NCBI RefSeq assembly: GCF_036245645.1
Contig: NZ_BTPE01000007.1
Location: 124,001-188,000 of the forward strand
Reading direction: 5' to 3'
DNA: 64,000 nucleotides
Source of the DNA: Algoriphagus taiwanensis
GTDB lineage: Bacteria > Bacteroidota > Bacteroidia > Cytophagales > Cyclobacteriaceae
Shown: positions 1-6,772 of the stretch, piece after piece
Numbering within the stretch: position 1 is the first letter of the stretch
Layout of the letters: each line of letters opens with the position of its first letter
Position numbers and translations under genes: made by a program
Notes under the pieces: generated by a model
What the model was told of the DNA's origin: nothing
What the model saw: the letters and a program-made list of their open reading frames with translations, nothing else
Databases searched by the model: none

Positions 1-1
1 A

Positions 2-874
2 AAACGAGCCTATGGACAGCTGATCAACGGGGTAAAGCAATTGGCCGAAGCTAAATTCCAAGAGCTGATCGAAAAGGTCAACTCCGCCAATAAAAAGGCG
101 AAAAGTGCCGATTTGGATTTGACTTTGCCTCCTTCTAACCAGTCTTTGGGCGGCATTCATCCCCTGACTGCTACCCGACAGCGCATTATCGAGATCTTCG
201 AGCGCATCGGGTTCAACCTTTCCGAAGGTCCGGAGATCGAAGATGACTGGCACAACTTCACCGCTTTGAATTTCCCGGAAAACCATCCGGCTCGGGAAAT
301 GCAGGATACCTTTTTCATCGAGAAAAATCCGGACATCGCATTGAGAACCCACACTTCTTCGGTGCAGGTGCGCGTGATGGAAAACCAAAAACCACCGATC
401 CGCACCCTTTCTCCGGGGCGTGTGTACAGAAACGAGGCGATTTCGGCACGTGCACATTGCATCTTCCACCAGGTCGAAGGACTCTATGTGGATGAGAATG
501 TGGGTTTCGCTGATTTGAAAAATACGCTCTACCACTTCGCTAAGGAGATGTTTGGTAAGGAAACGAAAGTGCGGTTCCGTCCTTCTTTCTTCCCTTTCAC
601 CGAACCAAGCGCGGAGATCGATATTTCCTGTTTGATCTGCGGAGGCAAAGGCTGCAATGTTTGCAAGGGAACTGGCTGGGTAGAAATCGGAGGATCAGGC
701 ATGGTCGATCCAAATGTCTTGGAAAACTGCGGGATTGATTCTAAGAAATACACCGGATTTGCATTCGGGATGGGTATCGAGCGAATCGCGATGCTGAAAT
801 ATCAGATCAAAGACTTGCGACTCTTCACCGAAAATGATGTGCGGTTCCTGAGGCAGTTTAGGCCCTTGTTATAG
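2..874 (+). CDS. pheS: Phenylalanine--tRNA ligase alpha subunit (5' end missing)
   Basis: Catalytic alpha subunit of the cytoplasmic heterotetrameric PheRS, which charges tRNA-Phe. The reading frame is open from base 2, so the gene begins before the window; roughly the first 50 residues of a family of about 340 are missing. The visible part holds the class II core: motif 2 region (SPGRVYRNEAISARAHCIFH), the four-cysteine segment CLICGGKGCNVCKG, and motif 3 (GFAFGMGIERIAMLKYQ) followed by the usual C-terminal DLRLFTENDVRFLRQF. The stop is followed at once by a rho-independent terminator, so pheS is the last gene of its transcript. Identification is secure; only the start is unseen. Confidence 0.97.
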   Translation, partial: KRAYGQLINGVKQLAEAKFQELIEKVNSANKKAKSADLDLTLPPSNQSLGGIHPLTATRQRIIEIFERIGFNLSEGPEIEDDWHNFTALNFPENHPAREMQDTFFIEKNPDIALRTHTSSVQVRVMENQKPPIRTLSPGRVYRNEAISARAHCIFHQVEGLYVDENVGFADLKNTLYHFAKEMFGKETKVRFRPSFFPFTEPSAEIDISCLICGGKGCNVCKGTGWVEIGGSGMVDPNVLENCGIDSKKYTGFAFGMGIERIAMLKYQIKDLRLFTENDVRFLRQFRPLL

Positions 875-882
875 AAAAAAGG

Positions 883-911
883 AAAGGCTGATCGAGAGAT
901 CGGCCTTTTTT
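883..911 (+). terminator. Rho-independent terminator after pheS
   Basis: An 11-bp stem (883-893 with 898-908, one G-T wobble) closes on a GAGA tetraloop and runs into six T residues. It starts 9 bases after the pheS stop codon. Confidence 0.85.
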
Positions 912-1122
912 GATTTAGATTTTCCCACAGATTCACACGGATGAAAATCACAGATTTTTGCACATATCTAAACTGGTTCAAGTCTCCTGACTTGGACCAA
1001 ACGAGAAGACAGTCGAAAGATTGGATTTTTTTATTGCTCACAGATTACACAGATGACCACAGATAACTTTTTTGAAATTATTTATCTGTGAAAATCTGTG
1101 CTATCTGTGGGAAAAATTAAAT
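912..1122. repeat. Inverted CACAGAT-type repeat element
   Basis: This spacer between pheS and the convergent lactonase gene is built from copies of CACAGAT. The left end (about 919-957) reads TTTTCCCACAGATTCACA and then ATCACAGATTTTT. The right end (about 1078-1122), read on the minus strand, gives ATTTTTCCCACAGATAGCA and then CAGATTTTCACAGAT, so the two ends form long imperfect inverted arms. Further CACAGAT copies lie at 1039-1066, and the centre carries the short palindrome AAGTCTCCTGACTT (about 980-993). No ORF is present. It looks like a non-coding intergenic repeat or a decayed mobile fragment; its copy number cannot be judged here. Confidence 0.6.
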
Positions 1123-1995
1123 TTTCGCCCGATATGACTCAACTCCCCCCTCTTCCACTTTCACCAAAAACACATCCCCACTTTGTGGGTATTTTTCCAA
1201 ATCTTCCGCTGAAAGATTCTCCTGTGCCGTGGTAACTAGCATGACATCCAGATTTTCTCCCCCAAAGCAGCAGGAAGTCACATGAGGCACGGGCAGTTCG
1301 ATTTTATCCAAAAGTTCACCCGATTGGGGATTCCAGCGGTACACACCCGAACCCGCATAATGCGCTACCCAAAGCATTCCCTCCCGATCGATGCACATCC
1401 CATCCGGGAATCCCAATCCCTCCGGAATCTCTATCGCAATTCTGCGAAACTTGATTTCCCCTGACTCGGGATTAAAGGAAAACTCCTGGATCTTTTTGGT
1501 CGGCGTATCGATAAAATAAAAGGTTTGATGATCGGGTTTCCAGGCCATTCCATTGGAAATGGTGAGGTTTTTCAGCTGAACTTCAGGCTGTAAGTTCTTG
1601 CCGATTAAATATAGCGAACCCGCACCTTCGGTGAAAAGCGTACTCAGCGTCCCGATCCAAATTCGACCTTGAGGATCCACCTTTCCGTCATTAAAGCGAT
1701 TTAAAGTCAAGTTCTCTTCAACCGCGCAAAGCTCCCCGATTTCCTCGGTCTCCGAGTCGTATCGAACTAGCCTTCGGCCCAAACCCAAAATCAACTTCCC
1801 ATCTTGTCCTTCCAAAACGACTGCTAATCGATTCGGAAAATGCCGGATTTCGAGTTTTTCAGAAGTTAAATGGTATCGATGTAGATTCCCCTTTTCTATA
1901 TCTACCCAAAAGAAGCATCCAAGCTTAGCAATCCACAGCGGGCCTTCCCCGAGGAAGCATTGAGAAGGGATAGATTTTATTAGGGCATTTTTCAT
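1117..1995 (-). CDS. SMP-30/gluconolactonase/LRE family lactonase
   Basis: Predicted cytoplasmic sugar lactonase of the six-bladed beta-propeller SMP-30/regucalcin family; such enzymes open aldonolactones with one divalent metal. At 292 residues it has the usual length. Metal-site signatures are visible: GEGPLW near residue 17 (Glu), FNDGKVDPQGRIWIGTL near 103 (Asn), TISNGMAWKPD near 145 (Asn) and PDGMCIDREGMLWVAHY near 198 (Asp). No signal peptide. It lies downstream of, and in the same direction as, the TIM-barrel/SDR/MDR/HUMPS operon, but a 126-base gap with short repeats separates it, so co-transcription is likely but unproven. The specific lactone is unknown. Confidence 0.85.
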   Translation of the reverse strand: MKNALIKSIPSQCFLGEGPLWIAKLGCFFWVDIEKGNLHRYHLTSEKLEIRHFPNRLAVVLEGQDGKLILGLGRRLVRYDSETEEIGELCAVEENLTLNRFNDGKVDPQGRIWIGTLSTLFTEGAGSLYLIGKNLQPEVQLKNLTISNGMAWKPDHQTFYFIDTPTKKIQEFSFNPESGEIKFRRIAIEIPEGLGFPDGMCIDREGMLWVAHYAGSGVYRWNPQSGELLDKIELPVPHVTSCCFGGENLDVMLVTTAQENLSAEDLEKYPQSGDVFLVKVEEGGVESYRAKI

Positions 1996-2094
1996 GTTGG
2001 TATAATTGAGAGATTGGAAAATTGAAAGATTTAAAAATTAGCATTCTCCACAGTGATTACTCCATATGAAAAGGTCAAATAGGCGAATGTATGT

Positions 2095-2123
2095 CGTAAA
2101 TCGTAAATCTAAATTCGTAAATC
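2095..2123. repeat. Short direct repeats CGTAAATC (three copies)
   Basis: Three copies of CGTAAATC start at 2095, 2102 and 2116, and the third runs into the stop codon of the TIM-barrel gene. The rest of the 1996-2121 gap is A/T-rich, with purine-rich sequence resembling GAGAGATTGGAAAATTGAAA near 2010. No ORF or hairpin terminator was seen in this gap. Confidence 0.5.
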
Positions 2124-3009
2124 ATTTATGCCAGTACTGCGCAATCTTCTTCTTCAAAAACGCCACGCTTCGCTCCAGCTGATCCATGCCGTCGACTCCG
2201 TCTTCGATACTGATCCAGTTGTTAAATCCAACACGCTTGAGTTCGGTGAAAATCGCATCGTAGTCATTCATTCCCTTTCCGATTTCCCCATGGCTGAGCA
2301 TTTTCGCATACCCGACGGCTCCACCTTCCACTTTTCGCAGATCTTCAATCGTCCCGTATTTCAAAAAGCGATCACTCGCATGCATGGTCACCACCCGTTC
2401 CGAAACATCATACAATAAATCCAACGGATCTTCCCCTGCCAGATAGGTATTGCTTGGGTCGTAATTCACTCCAAAGTTCGGATGGTGAATGGAATTGACC
2501 AGCTTGGTGAAAATGGCCCGCTTTTGCGCAAACTCGGGGTATTCCCAAAAATCATCTTTGTAGTGATTTTCGATAATCAGCGTGATTCCCAGACTTTGGG
2601 CATAGGGCAAACACGCTTCGATGCAGTCCTTGGCGAGTTTGATTCCCTCTTCCACAGAAAGCTCGGGGCGGTACTGACCGGAAAGTACCCGGCAGTATTT
2701 TCCTCCCAATTCATCCGTCATGTCAATCCAGCGCTTTTGCTTTTGGATTTCCTTTTCCCGGAAAGCCTTATCCCGATGGGTAAAATCCGGAGAGCAGCAC
2801 ATCATGGGAATGACCATACCTTCGTTCTCGACCATTCGGCGGAACTTGGGCCAGTTTTTTTCATCCTTCATCTCCAAAAAACCGGCATACCATTCCAGTC
2901 CATCCAGCTTTAGCGGAGCAGCAAGCTTCACCCAATCGGCAATTTTCATGCTCCCATCCTTGCAAAGCTGCTGCATAAAGGCCTTGGGAAATGCGGCTAA
3001 TTTGGGCAT
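2122..3009 (-). CDS. Sugar phosphate isomerase/epimerase-like TIM-barrel protein
   Basis: Xylose-isomerase-like TIM-barrel (AP endonuclease 2 superfamily), 295 residues, with no signal peptide and so cytoplasmic. The expected metal ligands are visible in order: Glu in LIIENHYK, Asp in VNYDPSNTY, His in VTMHASD and the C-terminal Glu in SIEDGVDG. Family members isomerise or epimerise keto sugars and sugar acids; a few dehydrate or decarboxylate. It is the fourth gene of a compact operon, 6 bases after the SDR gene, so it should act on the product of the two dehydrogenases. The exact reaction cannot be read from the sequence. Confidence 0.82.
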   Translation of the reverse strand: MPKLAAFPKAFMQQLCKDGSMKIADWVKLAAPLKLDGLEWYAGFLEMKDEKNWPKFRRMVENEGMVIPMMCCSPDFTHRDKAFREKEIQKQKRWIDMTDELGGKYCRVLSGQYRPELSVEEGIKLAKDCIEACLPYAQSLGITLIIENHYKDDFWEYPEFAQKRAIFTKLVNSIHHPNFGVNYDPSNTYLAGEDPLDLLYDVSERVVTMHASDRFLKYGTIEDLRKVEGGAVGYAKMLSHGEIGKGMNDYDAIFTELKRVGFNNWISIEDGVDGMDQLERSVAFLKKKIAQYWHK

Positions 3010-3015
3010 GATCTC

Positions 3016-3807
3016 TTATTTGAAGGTTTTATTGTCTTTGGGTAGATTTCTCCCAATCATCGGGTGCTGCTCCAAGGTGAGCACCTGTCCTGAGACCGGT
3101 CCGCTTTCGTCAGAAAGAAAGAAAATACAAGCGGCAGCAATCTCCTCAGGCGAAAGAATTCTCCCAGACGGAGCAATGATGGCCGGCAAGTCTTCGTACC
3201 AGGTTTCGGAAAGTCCGTGCTCCTTTTTCCGCTCTTTTTCGCGCTCGGTCAAGACCCAACCCGGATTGACTTGATTTACCCGAATGCCATATTCCCGCAT
3301 GAGAGAATCTCCTAAATTGCCTGTCAGGGTCATGATTGCCCCTTTGGAAACTGAATAAGCCAGCAAATTAGGCTCCCCACTCCAGGCATTGATTGAACCG
3401 ATATTGAGGACATTGCCACGGGTTTTGATAAGTTCGGGCAAGGCTTTTTGGATCAGGAGAAAGGGCGCGACCGTATTGATATCCAATACTTTTTGGAAAA
3501 AGACCCGATCCGTGTTGTGAATATCCGAAGCGATGACCCAAGCGGCATTGTTGACGACGGCATCGAGTTTCCCGAACCTTTTCACGGCTAGATTCACCAG
3601 ATTCTCAGGGCAAGTCTCGGAAGTGATGTCTTCACAGTGGAACACCGCTTGTTCGGATCCAATCTCCTCTTCGACTTCTTCTCCGAGGTACTGCTCCAAC
3701 CCATGCAAAACCACTTTAGCTCCCTCAGCAGCACAACGCTTTGCGATAGCTTTTCCGATCCCGGTGGTACTTCCTGTGACGATGATGACTTTGTCTTTGA
3801 GTCGCAT
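3016..3807 (-). CDS. SDR-family oxidoreductase
   Basis: Classical short-chain dehydrogenase/reductase of 263 residues. The N-terminal cofactor motif is TGSTTGIG at about residues 11-18, NNAAWV lies near 87, and the catalytic Ser plus YSVSK lie near 140-156 (INAWSGEPNLLAYSVSK). The conserved PG of VNQVNPGWVLT follows. Such enzymes oxidise a secondary alcohol or reduce a ketone with NAD(P). It starts 1 base after the MDR stop and ends 6 bases before the TIM-barrel start, so the four genes are almost certainly translated from one mRNA. The predicted substrate is an acyclic or cyclic sugar or sugar acid in the same pathway; this is inferred from neighbours. Confidence 0.87.
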   Translation of the reverse strand: MRLKDKVIIVTGSTTGIGKAIAKRCAAEGAKVVLHGLEQYLGEEVEEEIGSEQAVFHCEDITSETCPENLVNLAVKRFGKLDAVVNNAAWVIASDIHNTDRVFFQKVLDINTVAPFLLIQKALPELIKTRGNVLNIGSINAWSGEPNLLAYSVSKGAIMTLTGNLGDSLMREYGIRVNQVNPGWVLTEREKERKKEHGLSETWYEDLPAIIAPSGRILSPEEIAAACIFFLSDESGPVSGQVLTLEQHPMIGRNLPKDNKTFK

Positions 3808-3808
3808 G

Positions 3809-4852
3809 TTAGAAGGGTTTTAAAACTGATTTCACCACTTGACCGGTGTGCATTTTTTCAAAAGCCTCGTGCCACTCCGTAATCGGCCAAACACCTCCAA
3901 TAATCGGTTTGACATTCAAGGCTCCACTTGCGAGGAGGGCGATCACACGCTCCCAAATCGGCCAGTTGTGGCTGAAACTTCCCTGCAATCGCACGTTTTT
4001 CTGCACGATGGGATCGATGGAAAAATTAAGCGGCTGAGGTCCCCATCCTACTTTGGTGATCTGACCATTTTGGCGAACCAGCTTCATGGCAATTTTCAAA
4101 GTGATGCTGTGTCCTGCCGCATCCACCACCACGTCAGCTCCCAGTCCATCCCGCTTTTTGGCCCAAACTTCTGCGGCATCTTCTCCGATCAGGCAATCAC
4201 ATCCGTAGGCATTCTTGGCAATTTCTAATCGGCCCCGATCCGCTTCCAAACCCAACACCGCCACTTCAGCCCCACAAAGTCGGGCCACCGCAGCACAAAG
4301 AATCCCGATCGTCCCCGGACCGATGACCACTACCCGATCTCCGGGTTTGATATGGGAATTTCCCACCAAGGCATTGAAGGCCACGCAGCAGGGTTCGGTG
4401 AGGCAAGCTTCTTCGAAAGACAAGTTTTCAGGCACGGTATGCAGGCATCGGGCAGGGACTCGTACAAACTGAGTCATTGCCCCATTCACTCCATAGCCAA
4501 AGCCTTTTCGGGTCGGATCAAGATTGTAGAGTCCGACTTTGCTCATGGGGTTTTGAGTGTCAATCACGGCAGCAGTTTCAGAAACTACCCGATCTCCGAC
4601 TTTCCAACCGGATACCCGGGAACCCAAATCGGCGATTTTTCCGCCAAACTCATGACCCAAGACCACCGGATAATTCACCGGCCAACTATGGTCCGAAGTC
4701 CATTGATGCAGGTCACTTCCGCAAACGCCGACATTTTCGACCTCTAAGAGAATATCTTCTTCCCCGATTTCGGGAACCGGTATTTCACGGATTTCTACGG
4801 AATATTTTTGCTCGGAGTAATTGACTACTGCTGGGATTTTTGTGCTGGACAT
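3809..4852 (-). CDS. Zinc-type medium-chain alcohol/polyol dehydrogenase (MDR)
   Basis: Medium-chain dehydrogenase of 347 residues, related to sorbitol, threonine and gulonate dehydrogenases. Catalytic zinc ligands are visible: Cys in VGVCGSDLH (about residue 44), His-Glu in LGHEFGG (about 68), and the later Glu in LTEPCCVAF. The Rossmann motif is VVIGPGTIGILCA (about 173-185). The structural-zinc lobe, which in most relatives carries four cysteines, has none here: the stretch after VVSETAAVIDTQ is cysteine-free. It is the second gene of the operon, 3 bases after the HUMPS gene. The predicted role is NAD-dependent oxidation of a polyol or sugar acid hydroxyl; the substrate is unknown. Confidence 0.87.
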   Translation of the reverse strand: MSSTKIPAVVNYSEQKYSVEIREIPVPEIGEEDILLEVENVGVCGSDLHQWTSDHSWPVNYPVVLGHEFGGKIADLGSRVSGWKVGDRVVSETAAVIDTQNPMSKVGLYNLDPTRKGFGYGVNGAMTQFVRVPARCLHTVPENLSFEEACLTEPCCVAFNALVGNSHIKPGDRVVVIGPGTIGILCAAVARLCGAEVAVLGLEADRGRLEIAKNAYGCDCLIGEDAAEVWAKKRDGLGADVVVDAAGHSITLKIAMKLVRQNGQITKVGWGPQPLNFSIDPIVQKNVRLQGSFSHNWPIWERVIALLASGALNVKPIIGGVWPITEWHEAFEKMHTGQVVKSVLKPF

Positions 4853-4855
4853 GGC

Positions 4856-5563
4856 TTAGGATTTTGTGGGGAAAACAGTGGTTTGGGAGTGGATAGCTTC
4901 ACAGATCATTCGAAGGGAGGATTCCAGATCACCATCAGCGGTTTTAAAGGAATCCGCATCGATGGTCAGCGGTGCGCCTAATACGACCAAAGGAGCTCCA
5001 TATTGAGGGCATTGGATAGCTTGCTCCAGGGAAAGTCCTCCCACCGCCTGCACGGGAATATTCACTGCAGCCACTACCTCCCGGAGTTGATCAAGTGGAC
5101 TTGGCATGCGATGACCCGCAGCAGCAATACCTCTTCGCTCATCATAGCCGATATGATGAATCACGTAATCACAGCCCAAATCCTCCAAAAATTTCGCTCC
5201 CTCGACCATATCTGGGCAGATCATATTGTCGCCCATAACTTGGACACCAAAGTCTTTCCCAGCTTTGACCACACACTTGATAGTCTCAGCATGGGCACGC
5301 GCCATGACCACCACATGAGTTGCACCGGCTTTGGCCATCATTTCGGCTTCGAGATAGCCTCCATCCATGGTTTTGAGATCAGCGACGATGGGAATCCCGG
5401 GAAAGGCTTCTCTGAGTTTTCGGACACCGTGAAGGCCTTCGGCGAGAATGAGTGGAGTGCCAGCTTCCAGCCAGTCCACCCCGGCTCGGAGTGCCATTTC
5501 TGCCGTTTCGAGTGCTTCATCGATATTGGTTAAGTCCAAAGAGATCTGGACAATGGGTCGCAT
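4856..5563 (-). CDS. HUMPS-family aldolase/decarboxylase (3-hexulose-6-phosphate synthase-like)
   Basis: Member of the orotidine-5'-phosphate decarboxylase suprafamily, closest in pattern to 3-hexulose-6-phosphate synthase and 3-keto-L-gulonate-6-phosphate decarboxylase; 235 residues. The diagnostic metal and catalytic residues are present at family-typical positions: Asp10, Glu33 (WLEAGTP), and Asp62-Lys64-Asp67 in ADLKTMDGG. His136/His137 lie in VIHHIGYD. The family reacts through a Mg-stabilised enediolate. The phosphate-gripping end is AVGGLS (173-178) and then VVLGAPLTIDAD, where relatives have GG/GR plus an Ile-x-x-Ala/Asp stretch. It is the first gene of the operon and divergent from lacI. 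No sugar kinase is encoded nearby, so the phosphorylation state of its substrate is open. Confidence 0.82.
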   Translation of the reverse strand: MRPIVQISLDLTNIDEALETAEMALRAGVDWLEAGTPLILAEGLHGVRKLREAFPGIPIVADLKTMDGGYLEAEMMAKAGATHVVVMARAHAETIKCVVKAGKDFGVQVMGDNMICPDMVEGAKFLEDLGCDYVIHHIGYDERRGIAAAGHRMPSPLDQLREVVAAVNIPVQAVGGLSLEQAIQCPQYGAPLVVLGAPLTIDADSFKTADGDLESSLRMICEAIHSQTTVFPTKS

Positions 5564-5708
5564 AGGTTTTGGGTTTAGAGTTGAATCTCAATATAAAATT
5601 TTTTGCCCCCAGAAGCATCCAGATAAGACGGTCAGAAGACCATTTCCAAAAAGATTGTCGATTTAATCACAGATTCTGATAAATTCCCTCACCCAAACTA
5701 GCCTCACC
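5564..5708. promoter_or_regulatory. Divergent control region between the HUMPS operon and lacI
   Basis: The 145-base gap separates two divergently transcribed units, so it must hold both promoters and, by analogy with LacI loci, an operator. A short inverted repeat GGTCAGAAGACC lies at 5630-5641. A second imperfect one, GATT-N8-AATC, sits near 5655-5670. Neither is a convincing LacI-type operator with a central CG. I could not pick confident -33/-7 boxes. Confidence 0.35.
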
Positions 5709-6734
5709 ATGTCCGACAAACGCCGAACTACCCTGAAAGACATTGCCAAAGCATTGAATCTTTCCCCTTCTACAGTTTCCCGAGCTTTGAACGGCTACCC
5801 TTCTCTTTCGGAGGAAACCATACAACTGGTGAAAGACTATGCGGAAAAGCATAATTATGTCCCCAATCCCATTGCGGTCAATTTTCGGAAAAATCGCACC
5901 TCCATCATCGGAATGATCGTACCCCATATCGTTCATCACTTTTTCTCCACCACGATCAGTGGGGCCATGGAAACTGCCAAAAAGCAAGGCTACAGTATTT
6001 TGTTGGCACAATCTCAGGATCTCCTGAAAGACGAAATTCTGGCCAGCCAACATCTCTTGGGCATGGGGGTCGATGGATTGCTGATTTCAGTTTCCAATGA
6101 AACGAAAGAGGCTGAGCACTTGCAGGCCTTTTTGGATGAGGGAAAGCCTGTAGTTCAATTTGACAAAGTCACCGATCAGCTGGACGGCCCCAAGATAGAA
6201 GTGGATGACTTTGAAGGAGCCTACCAGGCAATGAGCCATTTGATCCGTCAGGGATACCGGAAAATTGCCCATCTGAGTGGACGAATGGAGGTCAAAAATG
6301 CCCATGAGCGATTCTTAGGCTATAAAAAAGCACTGAAAGACCATGGTTTGGAATTTAATGAAAAATGGGTAAAAAACTGCTTTGACATTTCCGAACAGGA
6401 AGGTTTTGAATTTACCCATGAATTGATGGAATCAGCCGATAGACCCGATGCTATTTTCTGCATCACGGACTTGGTGGCATTGGGCTCCATGAATTACCTC
6501 AAGTCCTCAGGTTACCAGATTCCCAAACAGATTGGTCTGATGGGGTTCAGCAACTGGATGCTTTCTGAATATACCAGTCCTTCCCTGAGCTCGGTAGATC
6601 AATTTGGAACCCAAATGGGCAGTAAAGCCGCAGCACTTTTGATTGATCTCTTGAAAAAACAGGAACTGGGTGCCAATGAAAGGCTGGAAGTGAAAACTGA
6701 AGTAATCATCAGAGGGTCTTCGATGCGGAGTTAA
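5709..6734 (+). CDS. LacI-family transcriptional regulator
   Basis: DNA-binding repressor of 341 residues. The N-terminal helix-turn-helix is TLKDIAKALNLSPSTVSRAL (about residues 8-27), followed by the hinge and a periplasmic-binding-protein-like sensor domain starting at TSIIGMIVPHIVHHFFS. The end, KTEVIIRGSS, is typical of the family. It is divergent from the HUMPS/MDR/SDR operon and convergent with the MFS/amylosucrase pair, so it plausibly controls the operon and perhaps both units. The effector is likely a sugar or sugar-acid intermediate. Family assignment is firm; target genes are inferred from position. Confidence 0.93.
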   Translation: MSDKRRTTLKDIAKALNLSPSTVSRALNGYPSLSEETIQLVKDYAEKHNYVPNPIAVNFRKNRTSIIGMIVPHIVHHFFSTTISGAMETAKKQGYSILLAQSQDLLKDEILASQHLLGMGVDGLLISVSNETKEAEHLQAFLDEGKPVVQFDKVTDQLDGPKIEVDDFEGAYQAMSHLIRQGYRKIAHLSGRMEVKNAHERFLGYKKALKDHGLEFNEKWVKNCFDISEQEGFEFTHELMESADRPDAIFCITDLVALGSMNYLKSSGYQIPKQIGLMGFSNWMLSEYTSPSLSSVDQFGTQMGSKAAALLIDLLKKQELGANERLEVKTEVIIRGSSMRS

Positions 6735-6741
6735 ACAAATC

Positions 6742-6766
6742 AGGACAGGCCTTCAAAACCTATCCT
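6742..6766. terminator. Terminator between lacI and amylosucrase genes
   Basis: AGGACAGG (6742-6749) pairs with CCTATCCT (6759-6766) with one mismatch across a 9-base loop in the short gap between two convergent genes. There is no long T run on either side, so it is a weak hairpin. Confidence 0.5.
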
Positions 6767-6772
6767 AATTGA

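Noticed and set aside
2482..3274. Plus-strand open frames opposite the TIM-barrel and SDR genes
   Set aside because: The minus-strand genes have clear motifs and tight operon spacing; the plus-strand frames have none.
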